DNA of 64,000 bases from Proteus appendicitidis (GTDB taxonomy: Bacteria > Pseudomonadota > Gammaproteobacteria > Enterobacterales > Enterobacteriaceae): positions 682,001 to 746,000 of the forward strand of contig NZ_CP127389.1 of assembly GCF_030271835.1 (NCBI RefSeq), read 5' to 3'. The notes under the pieces were generated by a model. The model searched no databases. It saw only the letters and a list, made by a program, of their open reading frames with translations, and had not been told where the DNA came from. This document shows positions 20,593 to 30,088 of the stretch, piece by piece (position 1 is the stretch's first letter; every line of letters starts with the position of its first letter). Position numbers and translations under genes: made by a program.

Positions 20593-21819
20593 ATGCAAGA
20601 ATTATTAAAATCTCGTCAATTGGTCATTACGTTAGGTTTACTTTATCTAGCACAAGGTATTCCGATGGGAATTGCAATGGATGCTTTACCCACATTATTA
20701 CGTCAAGAAGGTTCGGCTTTAAGTGCCATCGCATTTATTCCATTAGTGGGATTGCCGTGGGTGTTAAAATTTTTATGGGCGTCAGTCGTTGATAATTATT
20801 GGTTTACATCATTAGGTCGTCGCCGTAGCTGGATTATTCCCATGCAGATTATCGTGACGCTTTGCTTATTACTCTTAGCATTGATAGGGATTTCCGTTGA
20901 GATGGCAAAATGGGGTGTCGCTTTATTAGCTATCGCTTCATTAGCCAGTGCAACACAAGATATCGCGACAGATGGAATGGCGGCTGAGCATGCAAGTGGC
21001 ACTCTATTATCTAAAATCAATGCGATCCAAATTGCGGGGGTAATGGGGGGATTTTTCTTAGGAGGCGCAGGAATGATGATATTAAGCGAGACATTAGGGC
21101 AGCAAAATACATTGTTATTTTTTGCATTGATCCCCGCTATTAGCTTGATATCGATTACGTTATTTCAACAAAAAGCCCAATATGAAGCAGGAGAAAACAG
21201 TGATCATCCTAATGCAAGTTTATTAAAAACGGTACGAAGAAAAGGCGCCGTAAGGCTATTAACACTGACATTACTCTCAGCAGTAACGGCAGTTTCAGGC
21301 TTTGGTTTGGCTAAACTATTTTTAACGGATAATGGCTGGTCTTTAGCTGATGTTGGAAAAATGGGCATGATGGGAGGAATGGTCACTCTGTTCTTTGGTT
21401 GTGGTGGTGGAGCTTGGTTAATTAATAAAATCGGTGTTTGGCGTGCTTTTTCTGCAGGATTATTGTGTGCTTTAGGCTCTTCATTATTATGGTTTTCACA
21501 ATCAACAGGAACGGTTAGCCTTCCAATGGTTGCTGTATGTATCGTTTTAGGCTCTTTATCTTCGGGGATCACTTCTGTGGCTATTATGACCGCTGGTATG
21601 CGATTTGCTTCAACAGATAATCAAGCTGGTACAGATATGACTGCTGTGCAAAGCATGCGTGATATTGGTGAAATGGCGTGCGCAATGATGTTAGTGAGTT
21701 TAACTGCCATTATTGGATATCGTGGTGGTTTTGGATTGGCTGCAATGATTGCACTCTTTGCTTTATTGGTAACGTTGGTAAACGTAAAATATCAAAAGAG
21801 ATATCAATCAACGGAATAA
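20593..21819 (+). CDS. Major-facilitator siderophore transporter, RhtX/FptX/YbtX type
   Basis: The start is ATG 20593, 6 bp after ttggag, giving 408 residues with about 12 membrane helices. The N-terminus LGLLYLAQGIPMGIAMDALP and the loop SLGRRRSW resemble the AmpG/RhtX/FptX branch, which imports rhizobactin or pyochelin in other bacteria. YbtX of the yersiniabactin island belongs to the same set. The gene is the last of the receptor operon, before a bidirectional terminator. Whether it imports the siderophore in parallel with the ABC pair or handles a breakdown product is not visible. Confidence 0.8.
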   Translation: MQELLKSRQLVITLGLLYLAQGIPMGIAMDALPTLLRQEGSALSAIAFIPLVGLPWVLKFLWASVVDNYWFTSLGRRRSWIIPMQIIVTLCLLLLALIGISVEMAKWGVALLAIASLASATQDIATDGMAAEHASGTLLSKINAIQIAGVMGGFFLGGAGMMILSETLGQQNTLLFFALIPAISLISITLFQQKAQYEAGENSDHPNASLLKTVRRKGAVRLLTLTLLSAVTAVSGFGLAKLFLTDNGWSLADVGKMGMMGGMVTLFFGCGGGAWLINKIGVWRAFSAGLLCALGSSLLWFSQSTGTVSLPMVAVCIVLGSLSSGITSVAIMTAGMRFASTDNQAGTDMTAVQSMRDIGEMACAMMLVSLTAIIGYRGGFGLAAMIALFALLVTLVNVKYQKRYQSTE

Positions 21820-21849
21820 ACTGATTTAGAAAAACAGCTTTAAATTAAT

Positions 21850-21872
21850 AAAGAGCCTCGAGAGGCTCTTTA
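21850..21872 (+). terminator. Bidirectional terminator between the siderophore island and the invasin gene
   Basis: A perfect stem aaagagcct / aggctcttt with loop cgag has A-rich and T-rich flanks on both sides. It can end the MFS gene on the plus strand and the convergent invasin gene on the minus strand. Confidence 0.85.
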
Positions 21873-21882
21873 TGGTTATTAA

Positions 21883-24800
21883 CTAAAGTTGGCTAATTTT
21901 CGTTATATTATTTTGTGATGAAGCACCATCTCCATCCCAATTAACATGTTGTTTAAACTCATATGTTTCACCTGCGATAGTGACAGAGGTAATTAACGTT
22001 GCATTACCATGATGAGCAGAAGCACCGCCACCACTCCCCCAACAGTCTTCTTTTATTGCCAGTGAATGACTATTAGATGGGAAACGTTGGTTCTCAATTC
22101 TAGATGTATAAGTATCTCCATCGTTGTAATCGACTGAACCACGAGTAGAATCGCCTTGTATATCAATAAGTTTATGAGATACCGTGACTGGCTCAAAGAA
22201 ATCACTTGCGTGGTTTCCTAATGTAAACATCGGCCTTGCAATAACATGAACCATACTATCCAATCCACTCATTCTACATGAATTTCTCGGCACACTAGCA
22301 CTAGTAGTAGTAATAAATGAAATAGAGCCGTTTAATTCTAAATCCATATACATAGGATGAATCGGTTTTACATCTAGTGGATAATAAACCGCATATTGTC
22401 TACCTGTATTTGTACTTGGATCATGATCGTAAATGTCAAACACAATGACTTTGATTTTAAGTTGAGTACTTTTAAATAAATTTTTATCAAGCTTAAAGGA
22501 GCTAGTGATTTTTGGTCTACCAAGAAGCTGATTGTGGTCATAAGCAAGGATTTGACTGGTTTTTTGATTTCCATCCCATAATTCAAGATTAACTGCATAA
22601 TCACTTGATGTTGTATCTGGCGGTAACCAAGAAAAAGTTAACGAATCATCTTCATAAACAGGAGTCCAATTTATCGATATATTTGCATGAGGTGTGACTT
22701 GTGCATTTTTATTGTTATCAACCCTTCGTGTTACGGAATTAATAGTGATATGAGGTACTTTTCTGACATCGACAGAATAAGAACCTTGAGATTGATAAAA
22801 GTAGTCATTTTCTTTTGATGTCAAAATGATATTTGTTTTACCTGGAGTGACTTTAACAATAACCCCACTTTCTTTTATTGCCACAATATTAGGATCTTTT
22901 GCTGACCAGATACCTAGAGCTTCTTTAGGCAATGGAATTGTTGGTTGTTGGACATCAATATTAGTATCCGTTTCAGATAAAATAATGTCATTTTTTGCAA
23001 AAGTGATTTGGAGTGTTCCTTTATCTTGCTCGTAATCCACTGCCACCGCATCTGCTAGAAATTGATCAGTCGCATCACTTTTGATGTGTATTTTCGTTTT
23101 ACCTGGTTTTACTTCTGCAATAGTGCCTTGTGTATCAATAGTGGCTATACGTTGATCATCACTGATATAATACAAAGGAATATTTTTTACGTCTGTATTG
23201 CCAAAAGTGGCGTTAACGTTATGTACTACTCCATCATTCCATACCGATTTAATCGCACCCGATGACGCTAATTGTAAAATAGGTTTCGCTTTTTCAATGA
23301 CTAAAGGATAACTACTTTGCGCTGGTTGATATTGATCATTACCTGATGTTTGTAATGTGATAACTGCAGTACCCGCTTTTTTCATCGAAATACGGCCGCT
23401 AGTTGTATCAATAGAGGCAATAGTCGGATCGGAACTAGACCACATCATATTAATATTATTAGGTAATCCTGTATAACCTAGTGCGCTGATTGGTGCTGAA
23501 GCGTAGGTTTCTTGTTGGATTTGTTTGTCAAAAATAATATCAGGTTTCGGAATAGTGACTTTAATAGTTAATGGTTTCGCAATGGCTAATCCTTCCGCTT
23601 CAGCCGTTAAAATAATATCTGTTTTAACATTTGAAGTAAGATGAGTTTGATATTTCCCCTTTCCTAATGAATTGAGTGGGTTATCACTAAAATTAGGTTT
23701 ACCACTGGTTGTTTTTATCGAAACAGTTTTACCATCAATGGTATTGTCGTATTTATCCATTAAATTTACAGTGAGTAGGGCGCTATCTTTATTATTTCCC
23801 CCAATTGATTGACGGTTACTACTAAAGGTTGATTGATTGGCATCAATATCAGCTGGATTTACGGTTACATCTTGAATTGGCTTATAATTATTTGAATCAA
23901 GAGCAGCGTTCATTTTCAATATACCGGCAACAGTACTGGTGACTTTTGTTCTTGCGATACCATTGGTATCGGTATAGGTAATATGGTTATATTTATCAGC
24001 TACACCTTGTAACTCCCATACTACAATAACGTTAGACAATATATTGTCATTGGCATCCACAATGGTTGCTTGATAATTAACACCATTATCTCCGGCGATT
24101 ATGCTTGTTCTATCGACATCGACAGATTTTACTTGCCTGGTTTTTGCATCTGCACGCAGTTGTAAGGTTTTTTGTTTTTTGAAATCGACACCATTCACTT
24201 TAACACTTAATTGTGCCATGCCTGATTTCGTGCCCGTTGCTTCAATTTCATAATGACCCGGAGAGACTTGTTGGGCTTGGCTAAACCGAATAGTTGGGTT
24301 ATTAGAAATTCCTTCAACTTGCTGATTTGGCAGAATATTACCGCCTTTATCTTTAATCGTTAACGAGAGTAAGGCTTTATCTGTGCCATTGGCGATGATT
24401 GTTGCTGGTATTAAGTCGATTTCTGAACGGTTTTCATCAACATCATCAGCGATAAAATTGACATCTTTTGCAGGATAAACCCCTGATTTTAAGTTCACAT
24501 TAACTTTTGCTAACCCCGCAGGGCCACGCGTTAATTTTGTTTGCGCCACGCCTTTATCATCTGTAAACGTCAGTGCTGAGGTTAAAACACTGACATTGTC
24601 GGATGTCCAAGTGACAGGCGTATCATTACTAACAGGATTATCATATTTATCAATTAAATAAGCAGTATAAGTGATAGTGTCTCCGGCTTTAGGTGCCATA
24701 TCACTGATAATAATATCACGCACTTTGGCACTGATATTATCAGCAACAACAGTCAGCGAAACCGATTGAGTTAAGGTGATACTGTTAATCGTGGCATGAA

Positions 24801-27800
24801 TTTCTGTTGTACCCGTTTTTTGGGCGCTGATTGTAGCTTTATAAACACCCGCGCTACTCTCGGTAAATTTACTCTCTTTAATATTAAGATTAGTGGAATA
24901 TTGAAGTTTAATATCGTCTTTTAATCCAGTGAGTAAATTCCCCTGATTATCTTTTACAATGACCGTAATATTTGATTGATCATAAGAGCGAGTTCCATCA
25001 CCCGCCGTAATGATGGATGGTGAAAGAGCAAGTGTAGAGCGAGTTGCTGAGATAACATCAGTTGTAAATATAATGTCATGATCCGCTTCAAGAAACTCTT
25101 GAGCATCTAGCATTGCAGTGACTTTGGCTGTGCCTGCTTGTGTGCTTATCAGCGCAATCTCTGCAACCCCATTCTTATCTGTTTTACTAATTGGTAATGG
25201 TGAAAGTTGACCTAATGAGGTTTGCCAACCCACCGTAATGCCTTCCATGCTTGGGTTGCCTTGCTTATCTACAATATGGGCTTTAATAACGACACTATCT
25301 TTCCCATTTGCGGTGACAGTATAAGGTGCAATGACGTTTACAGATTGAATCATGGCATTTTGCGTGTCGGCAACAAAACCAAGAGGCTGTGTTAGGGCAA
25401 ATGGATTTGTTACGCCATATTTTACTGTTATCTCACTAATACCTTCTTTTTTCCCTTTAATTTCAAACTGATAAATTCCGTTGTTTTTATCAATAACATT
25501 ACTGAATGTAATAGTGGGGTTATTACCACTAAGGCTGATATATTTTTCTTGTTTAGGAACTGGGTTATCAAATTGGTCTTTTAATTCGATAGTACCAATA
25601 GAGACATTTTTACCATTAGCCACGATGGTTTGCGGATCTAATTTAAAGTGGCTATGGGCTTTATCTACTTTTCCAGGTTTAAATAAAAGATTAATTGATG
25701 CACTTTGATTATTATTTAGACGGCCAGTTAATGTTATTGCCTGTGCTATTTTTCCTTTTATTTCGACTTGTGCATTACCATGAATATCTGTTTTTACCAT
25801 CTCTTTATTAGGATGATTAGGTGATGCATTCCAAAAAACAGATTGTTGTATCAATGGGTTATTATTTGCATCAACAACATGTGCTGTGACTGTGATGGTG
25901 TCATTATCATCAGCAATGGCTTCTGTTTTATTATTAGCCGATAAAGAAATTGTTGCACTGTTCGGATCAGAAATGGCTTTTATTGTCGTCTGGGCTTTAT
26001 TTCCATTTTTGAGTGAAGCAATGGCGGTAATCGTTCCCGCTTGAGCGGTATTAATCGAAATAGCCGTTTCACCTTGTTGGTTGGTTTTTGTCTCTTTTTG
26101 ATTTGCTGTTCCGCCGTTAATATCCCAATTGACGATAACATCAGGTAATTTATTGCCGAACTTATCTTTTACAACCGCGCTTAATATGGCCTGTTCTTTA
26201 TTATCTGCAATAATTTGAGTTTTATTGCTGGTTAAGGTAATTAAACCTTTTTTGTTATCGGCAATAAAAGTAATAGGTGATTGATCCATTGACCCATTAC
26301 TGAGGCTAGCAGTAACAATAACATCAAAGGCTTGAGTACTGGTCACTGTCGTTTGAGCGATACCTTGGTCATTTGTTGTTGAAACTTCATTAATAGAAAC
26401 AATCTGTTGGTCACGATTAGTAGACCAAATGACTTTTGCATTTGGCAAGATGTTGTGATTGTTATCCTCAACGACCGCGGTAAAGGTTACTGCTGTTTTA
26501 CCATCAGCAATATAAGGTTTTGCCGATGGCGTTAATGAAATAATTTTACCGTTGGATAGATCGGCAATAAATTGCGTTGTCTTTTTCGTGACTATTTTAT
26601 TAACTAATGCACTTACAGTGGTTGTACCTGATATTTGGCTGGTCATCGTTGTTGATGCATTACCTTGATTATCAGTCAATAATTCAGTTTCTTTAAGCAG
26701 GGCTTGGTTATCAGCAGATAATTGTATTTTTACATTTGGGACGGGATTATTATTTTTATCAATCACATTGAAAGCAATATGCTTTTCATCTTTTCCATTA
26801 GCAAATGAACTATTTGGATTAATTGTGAAAGTATTTATTTTGGCTGAACTACTATCGGCAATAAAATCAACATTAGTTGAATAGATAATATTTTTAACAC
26901 TAACATTAATTATACTTTTGCCAATATGTGTATTAGTAATGGGAACAATGATTTTGCCTTCAGCATCTGTATTTGCTTGCCCAATAATCGTTGCTTCATT
27001 ATCTGCAGTAAAAGAGACAGGATAGTTAGGAATTTTATTGGCATTAATATCAGTTACGATAACTTGAATTTTATTTTGGCTTTTACCATCAGCAGGTGCA
27101 TAGTTTTTAATTACGGTTAATCCGCCTTTAGCAATAATGGCGGAATGTGTATCAGCAACAAAAGTCACTTGTGCCTGATTAAAGGTGTTATCTCTAAATT
27201 TGGGTATTAATGTCACCATTTCAGGAGTACTCCCTGCGGTGATTGTGACTTGATATTTCCCTGCATCTATTCGGCTGAAATTGGAAACTTTGCTATTACC
27301 GATAGGATTATCAGATTGAACCTGTAGTGAGAGTTCGTTGATATTGATATCAACGGGAAGTTTATCATTATCGAGGATGGATAAAGTCAGATTTTGTGCA
27401 GAATGACTGTCGGCAGGCAGTTGTGTGGCTTTAGGTGTAAATTGGCTATTTTGTGTATTAATCGCGGATTGATCAACTGTAATGTGACTTTGTACGGGAT
27501 CAGAACGATTACCTTGATCATCAATAGCAACAGCACTTATTGTGTAGCTGTTTTTTTCAGTTGAACCTGAGATATGACGAGGAAAAATTATCGAATAGTT
27601 AAGATTATTATTATGATTAATTTTACCTCCATTAGCGATTAAGCGACTTGCTGACCACTCAATCTGTTTAACAGGATATTTTGAACGAACTTGCACGCCT
27701 AAATCTTTTTCTTCTTTCGCATAACCGTTAAGGGTTGGATTTATAGAAAGGAAGACTAAAGTTTTCTTTTTATATTCCAAAACAATGTCATTATTTCTAT

Positions 27801-29016
27801 CAACAAAATCATAGCGATTTCCTGACATTAAACGAGTTGCTCGCACATTATCGGGATTAAGTTGTGAAGAGAGTGATTCTCCAAGTCGATATTGGATATT
27901 CACATCAAATTTATTATCACTGTTGTCATTTAAACCAAAGCGACGTTCAGCACCAAAGGTAATTAAAGGCACTGGCGTATAAGTAAGCCCCGCAGTATAA
28001 GCGTGAGGATTTTCTTGGCGATTATCTTTGCCAAACAAGCCGACTTCTTTACCGTAATATTGTTCAAAAATGAGTTTTGCGCCTAATTGTGGGTAAGCGG
28101 GTAGGTAGCTTTCTGTCCGAATATCCCACCCATTAGCAGGACGCTCGTTATAATCTATAACGTCGTCAGAGGTACGCCAGTTAGAGAGACGGTGATAGTG
28201 ATTTACACTTAATTTAAAATAGTCTCGCCATACTTCAGCACCCACACCAAAGCGGCTGTGATAACGACTTAAATCGTAGTCATAAAAAGCATTCAGACCC
28301 ACCATAAATTTATCAGTAAAATGCCGGTAGCCAATTCCTTGGTTTAATTGGCTACGAGAGTCTTTACGGTGATAACTGGTTTGAGAGAAAACTAGGTTTT
28401 TTTCTTGATCGTACAATGGGATCAAGAGATCGGCTGAGCTACTTTCTAATGTGAAATTTTTATCAGTAGAAAGTGATACACGAGCATGGCCAAATTGATT
28501 AAGCCATTGTTCTATTTGTTGATTGGCCTTATTTGATATTTGGCTTATTGCGAATTGTGTCGCGTCCGTATCTCTATTTAATAAAGATGAATTATCGACA
28601 ATAATTTGGGCCAGTTCTTGCCCGTTAGTTGAAGGGATCGGAATATCTTGATTATTATTATTTAGCCATTTTTTTGTTAATAAAGGCTCATCGGGGATAT
28701 TAAGTGTTATGCCCGCCTTTATTTTTAATTTACCCACTAAAGAGACATAATCAGGGTTAGCTTCTATAAGTTTAAATAATTTTATATTAAATTGCTTAGC
28801 GATAGATTCAGGTGTATCGCCTGCTTTAACCTGATACGTTTTCTGTTTTTTTAATAAATTAATAGCCTGTTTTTCTTGGTTATTTCCGTTAGCAAACACA
28901 TTGGCTGGAAGGGTTGCTGAGATAGGAAATGCCAGTTGAATAAAAATATTAAACCAAGCAACTTTCTTTGTAATAGAAGAGAGTTGAGGCGTTAGTCCAC
29001 TTTTAAATTTTGTCAT
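21883..29016 (-). CDS. Giant inverse autotransporter adhesin (invasin/intimin family)
   Basis: This predicted outer-membrane adhesin of 2377 residues starts at ATG 29016 after ggtgag; a GTG at 29028 is an alternative. In order I see an extended signal peptide; a LysM domain (TYQVKAGDTPESIAKQFN, about 50-100); the intimin-type 12-strand barrel (about 150-430, with NQGIGYRHFTDKFMVGLNAF); about 13 Big_1-type Ig domains of ~100 residues separated by F(I/V)AD linkers; about three Big_2-type domains (WSSSDPTIASIDTTSGRIS); and a distinct C-terminal module. That module holds the only two cysteines I found, in RNSCRMSG and EDCWGSG. It should export its C-terminus to the surface. The receptor is unknown. 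Confidence 0.9.
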   Translation of the reverse strand: MTKFKSGLTPQLSSITKKVAWFNIFIQLAFPISATLPANVFANGNNQEKQAINLLKKQKTYQVKAGDTPESIAKQFNIKLFKLIEANPDYVSLVGKLKIKAGITLNIPDEPLLTKKWLNNNNQDIPIPSTNGQELAQIIVDNSSLLNRDTDATQFAISQISNKANQQIEQWLNQFGHARVSLSTDKNFTLESSSADLLIPLYDQEKNLVFSQTSYHRKDSRSQLNQGIGYRHFTDKFMVGLNAFYDYDLSRYHSRFGVGAEVWRDYFKLSVNHYHRLSNWRTSDDVIDYNERPANGWDIRTESYLPAYPQLGAKLIFEQYYGKEVGLFGKDNRQENPHAYTAGLTYTPVPLITFGAERRFGLNDNSDNKFDVNIQYRLGESLSSQLNPDNVRATRLMSGNRYDFVDRNNDIVLEYKKKTLVFLSINPTLNGYAKEEKDLGVQVRSKYPVKQIEWSASRLIANGGKINHNNNLNYSIIFPRHISGSTEKNSYTISAVAIDDQGNRSDPVQSHITVDQSAINTQNSQFTPKATQLPADSHSAQNLTLSILDNDKLPVDININELSLQVQSDNPIGNSKVSNFSRIDAGKYQVTITAGSTPEMVTLIPKFRDNTFNQAQVTFVADTHSAIIAKGGLTVIKNYAPADGKSQNKIQVIVTDINANKIPNYPVSFTADNEATIIGQANTDAEGKIIVPITNTHIGKSIINVSVKNIIYSTNVDFIADSSSAKINTFTINPNSSFANGKDEKHIAFNVIDKNNNPVPNVKIQLSADNQALLKETELLTDNQGNASTTMTSQISGTTTVSALVNKIVTKKTTQFIADLSNGKIISLTPSAKPYIADGKTAVTFTAVVEDNNHNILPNAKVIWSTNRDQQIVSINEVSTTNDQGIAQTTVTSTQAFDVIVTASLSNGSMDQSPITFIADNKKGLITLTSNKTQIIADNKEQAILSAVVKDKFGNKLPDVIVNWDINGGTANQKETKTNQQGETAISINTAQAGTITAIASLKNGNKAQTTIKAISDPNSATISLSANNKTEAIADDNDTITVTAHVVDANNNPLIQQSVFWNASPNHPNKEMVKTDIHGNAQVEIKGKIAQAITLTGRLNNNQSASINLLFKPGKVDKAHSHFKLDPQTIVANGKNVSIGTIELKDQFDNPVPKQEKYISLSGNNPTITFSNVIDKNNGIYQFEIKGKKEGISEITVKYGVTNPFALTQPLGFVADTQNAMIQSVNVIAPYTVTANGKDSVVIKAHIVDKQGNPSMEGITVGWQTSLGQLSPLPISKTDKNGVAEIALISTQAGTAKVTAMLDAQEFLEADHDIIFTTDVISATRSTLALSPSIITAGDGTRSYDQSNITVIVKDNQGNLLTGLKDDIKLQYSTNLNIKESKFTESSAGVYKATISAQKTGTTEIHATINSITLTQSVSLTVVADNISAKVRDIIISDMAPKAGDTITYTAYLIDKYDNPVSNDTPVTWTSDNVSVLTSALTFTDDKGVAQTKLTRGPAGLAKVNVNLKSGVYPAKDVNFIADDVDENRSEIDLIPATIIANGTDKALLSLTIKDKGGNILPNQQVEGISNNPTIRFSQAQQVSPGHYEIEATGTKSGMAQLSVKVNGVDFKKQKTLQLRADAKTRQVKSVDVDRTSIIAGDNGVNYQATIVDANDNILSNVIVVWELQGVADKYNHITYTDTNGIARTKVTSTVAGILKMNAALDSNNYKPIQDVTVNPADIDANQSTFSSNRQSIGGNNKDSALLTVNLMDKYDNTIDGKTVSIKTTSGKPNFSDNPLNSLGKGKYQTHLTSNVKTDIILTAEAEGLAIAKPLTIKVTIPKPDIIFDKQIQQETYASAPISALGYTGLPNNINMMWSSSDPTIASIDTTSGRISMKKAGTAVITLQTSGNDQYQPAQSSYPLVIEKAKPILQLASSGAIKSVWNDGVVHNVNATFGNTDVKNIPLYYISDDQRIATIDTQGTIAEVKPGKTKIHIKSDATDQFLADAVAVDYEQDKGTLQITFAKNDIILSETDTNIDVQQPTIPLPKEALGIWSAKDPNIVAIKESGVIVKVTPGKTNIILTSKENDYFYQSQGSYSVDVRKVPHITINSVTRRVDNNKNAQVTPHANISINWTPVYEDDSLTFSWLPPDTTSSDYAVNLELWDGNQKTSQILAYDHNQLLGRPKITSSFKLDKNLFKSTQLKIKVIVFDIYDHDPSTNTGRQYAVYYPLDVKPIHPMYMDLELNGSISFITTTSASVPRNSCRMSGLDSMVHVIARPMFTLGNHASDFFEPVTVSHKLIDIQGDSTRGSVDYNDGDTYTSRIENQRFPSNSHSLAIKEDCWGSGGGASAHHGNATLITSVTIAGETYEFKQHVNWDGDGASSQNNITKISQL

Positions 29017-29180
29017 TTTTAAACTCACCGTAACAAATAATGATGAGATTCTCGTATTTATAGATGTTTTTGATATCAGAAAGTGAACTTGAATTAATTA
29101 ATTATTCAATATATAAAAATAAATGATCAAAAAAATAAAATAAGTTTAGAAATAAAAATTGAAAAGGGAATTTAAGTATA

Positions 29181-29215
29181 AAAAAGCCAATAGAAATAAT
29201 ACTATTGGCTTTTTA
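29181..29215 (-). terminator. Terminator after dkgA
   Basis: The stem aaaaagccaatag ... ctattggcttttt with loop aaataata is symmetric and can work in both directions. On the minus strand it ends yqhD-dkgA. Confidence 0.85.
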
Positions 29216-29229
29216 TTCAACATCAAAAA

Positions 29230-30060
29230 TTAGATATCAACAAAAATATCAGGATCAGGGCCTAAACGTTTTTTCTGATCAAGTGTTGTTATTTCCGCAA
29301 CTTCCTCTTTCTCCAATTTAAAATCAAAAATATGGAAGTTTTCTTCTATACGAGAAGGCGTAACAGATTTAGGGATCACCACAAGTCCACTATCTAGGTG
29401 CCAACGTAAAACAATTTGTGCTGGGGTTTTATGATATTTTTCGGCAAGTTTTTGAATAATGGGCTGGTTGAAAACACCTTCACCACCTTGTGCTAAAGGG
29501 CTCCAAGATTCGGTCACAATATTATGCGTTGTGTTCCATGCTCTTAATGGCGCTTGTTGCATTAAAGGGTGAATTTCAATCTGATTAATAACAGGGGCTA
29601 CACCTGTTTCAGTAATGATACGTTCAAGATGTTCTTCTTTAAAATTACAAACGCCAATACTTTTTACTAACCCTTCTTTTTGCAAAATAATCATCTGTTT
29701 CCACGCTTCAACATAAAGTTCGCGTGAGGGAGCAGGCCAATGCATTAAATAGAGATCAATATAATCAAGTTGCAAACGCTGGAGACTTTCTAAGACAGCA
29801 CCACGAGCATGCGTTTGATCGTTGTTCCATAATTTTGTTGTGATAAAAAGCTCCTCACGAGGAACAGTGACCTGTTTTAACGCTTTACCCACACCTTCTT
29901 CATTATGATAAATCGCTGCCGTATCAAAAAGGCGATAGCCTGTATCAAGTGCGTGATGAATAGCGTTAACAACTTGATGATTATCTGCTTTCCAAACACC
30001 AAGACCAAGTTGTGGAATGGTATTTCCATCAGATAGCTTGATCAGTTTAGGTTTATCCAT
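29230..30060 (-). CDS. dkgA: Aldo/keto reductase, DkgA (YqhE) type
   Basis: This NADPH-dependent aldo/keto reductase reduces small aldehydes and 2,5-diketogluconate in the cytoplasm. The ATG at 30060 follows ttggaga and gives 276 residues, as for E. coli DkgA (275). The catalytic tetrad appears in FDTAAIYHNEEGVG (Asp, Tyr), TTKLW (Lys) and LMHWP (His); the NADPH site IPKSVTPSRIEEN is near the end. It lies 28 bp downstream of yqhD on the same strand, the E. coli arrangement, supporting a joint role in aldehyde detoxification. Confidence 0.9.
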   Translation of the reverse strand: MDKPKLIKLSDGNTIPQLGLGVWKADNHQVVNAIHHALDTGYRLFDTAAIYHNEEGVGKALKQVTVPREELFITTKLWNNDQTHARGAVLESLQRLQLDYIDLYLMHWPAPSRELYVEAWKQMIILQKEGLVKSIGVCNFKEEHLERIITETGVAPVINQIEIHPLMQQAPLRAWNTTHNIVTESWSPLAQGGEGVFNQPIIQKLAEKYHKTPAQIVLRWHLDSGLVVIPKSVTPSRIEENFHIFDFKLEKEEVAEITTLDQKKRLGPDPDIFVDI

Positions 30061-30088
30061 TTCTGTCTCCAAAGTCGCATTAAAGTAC

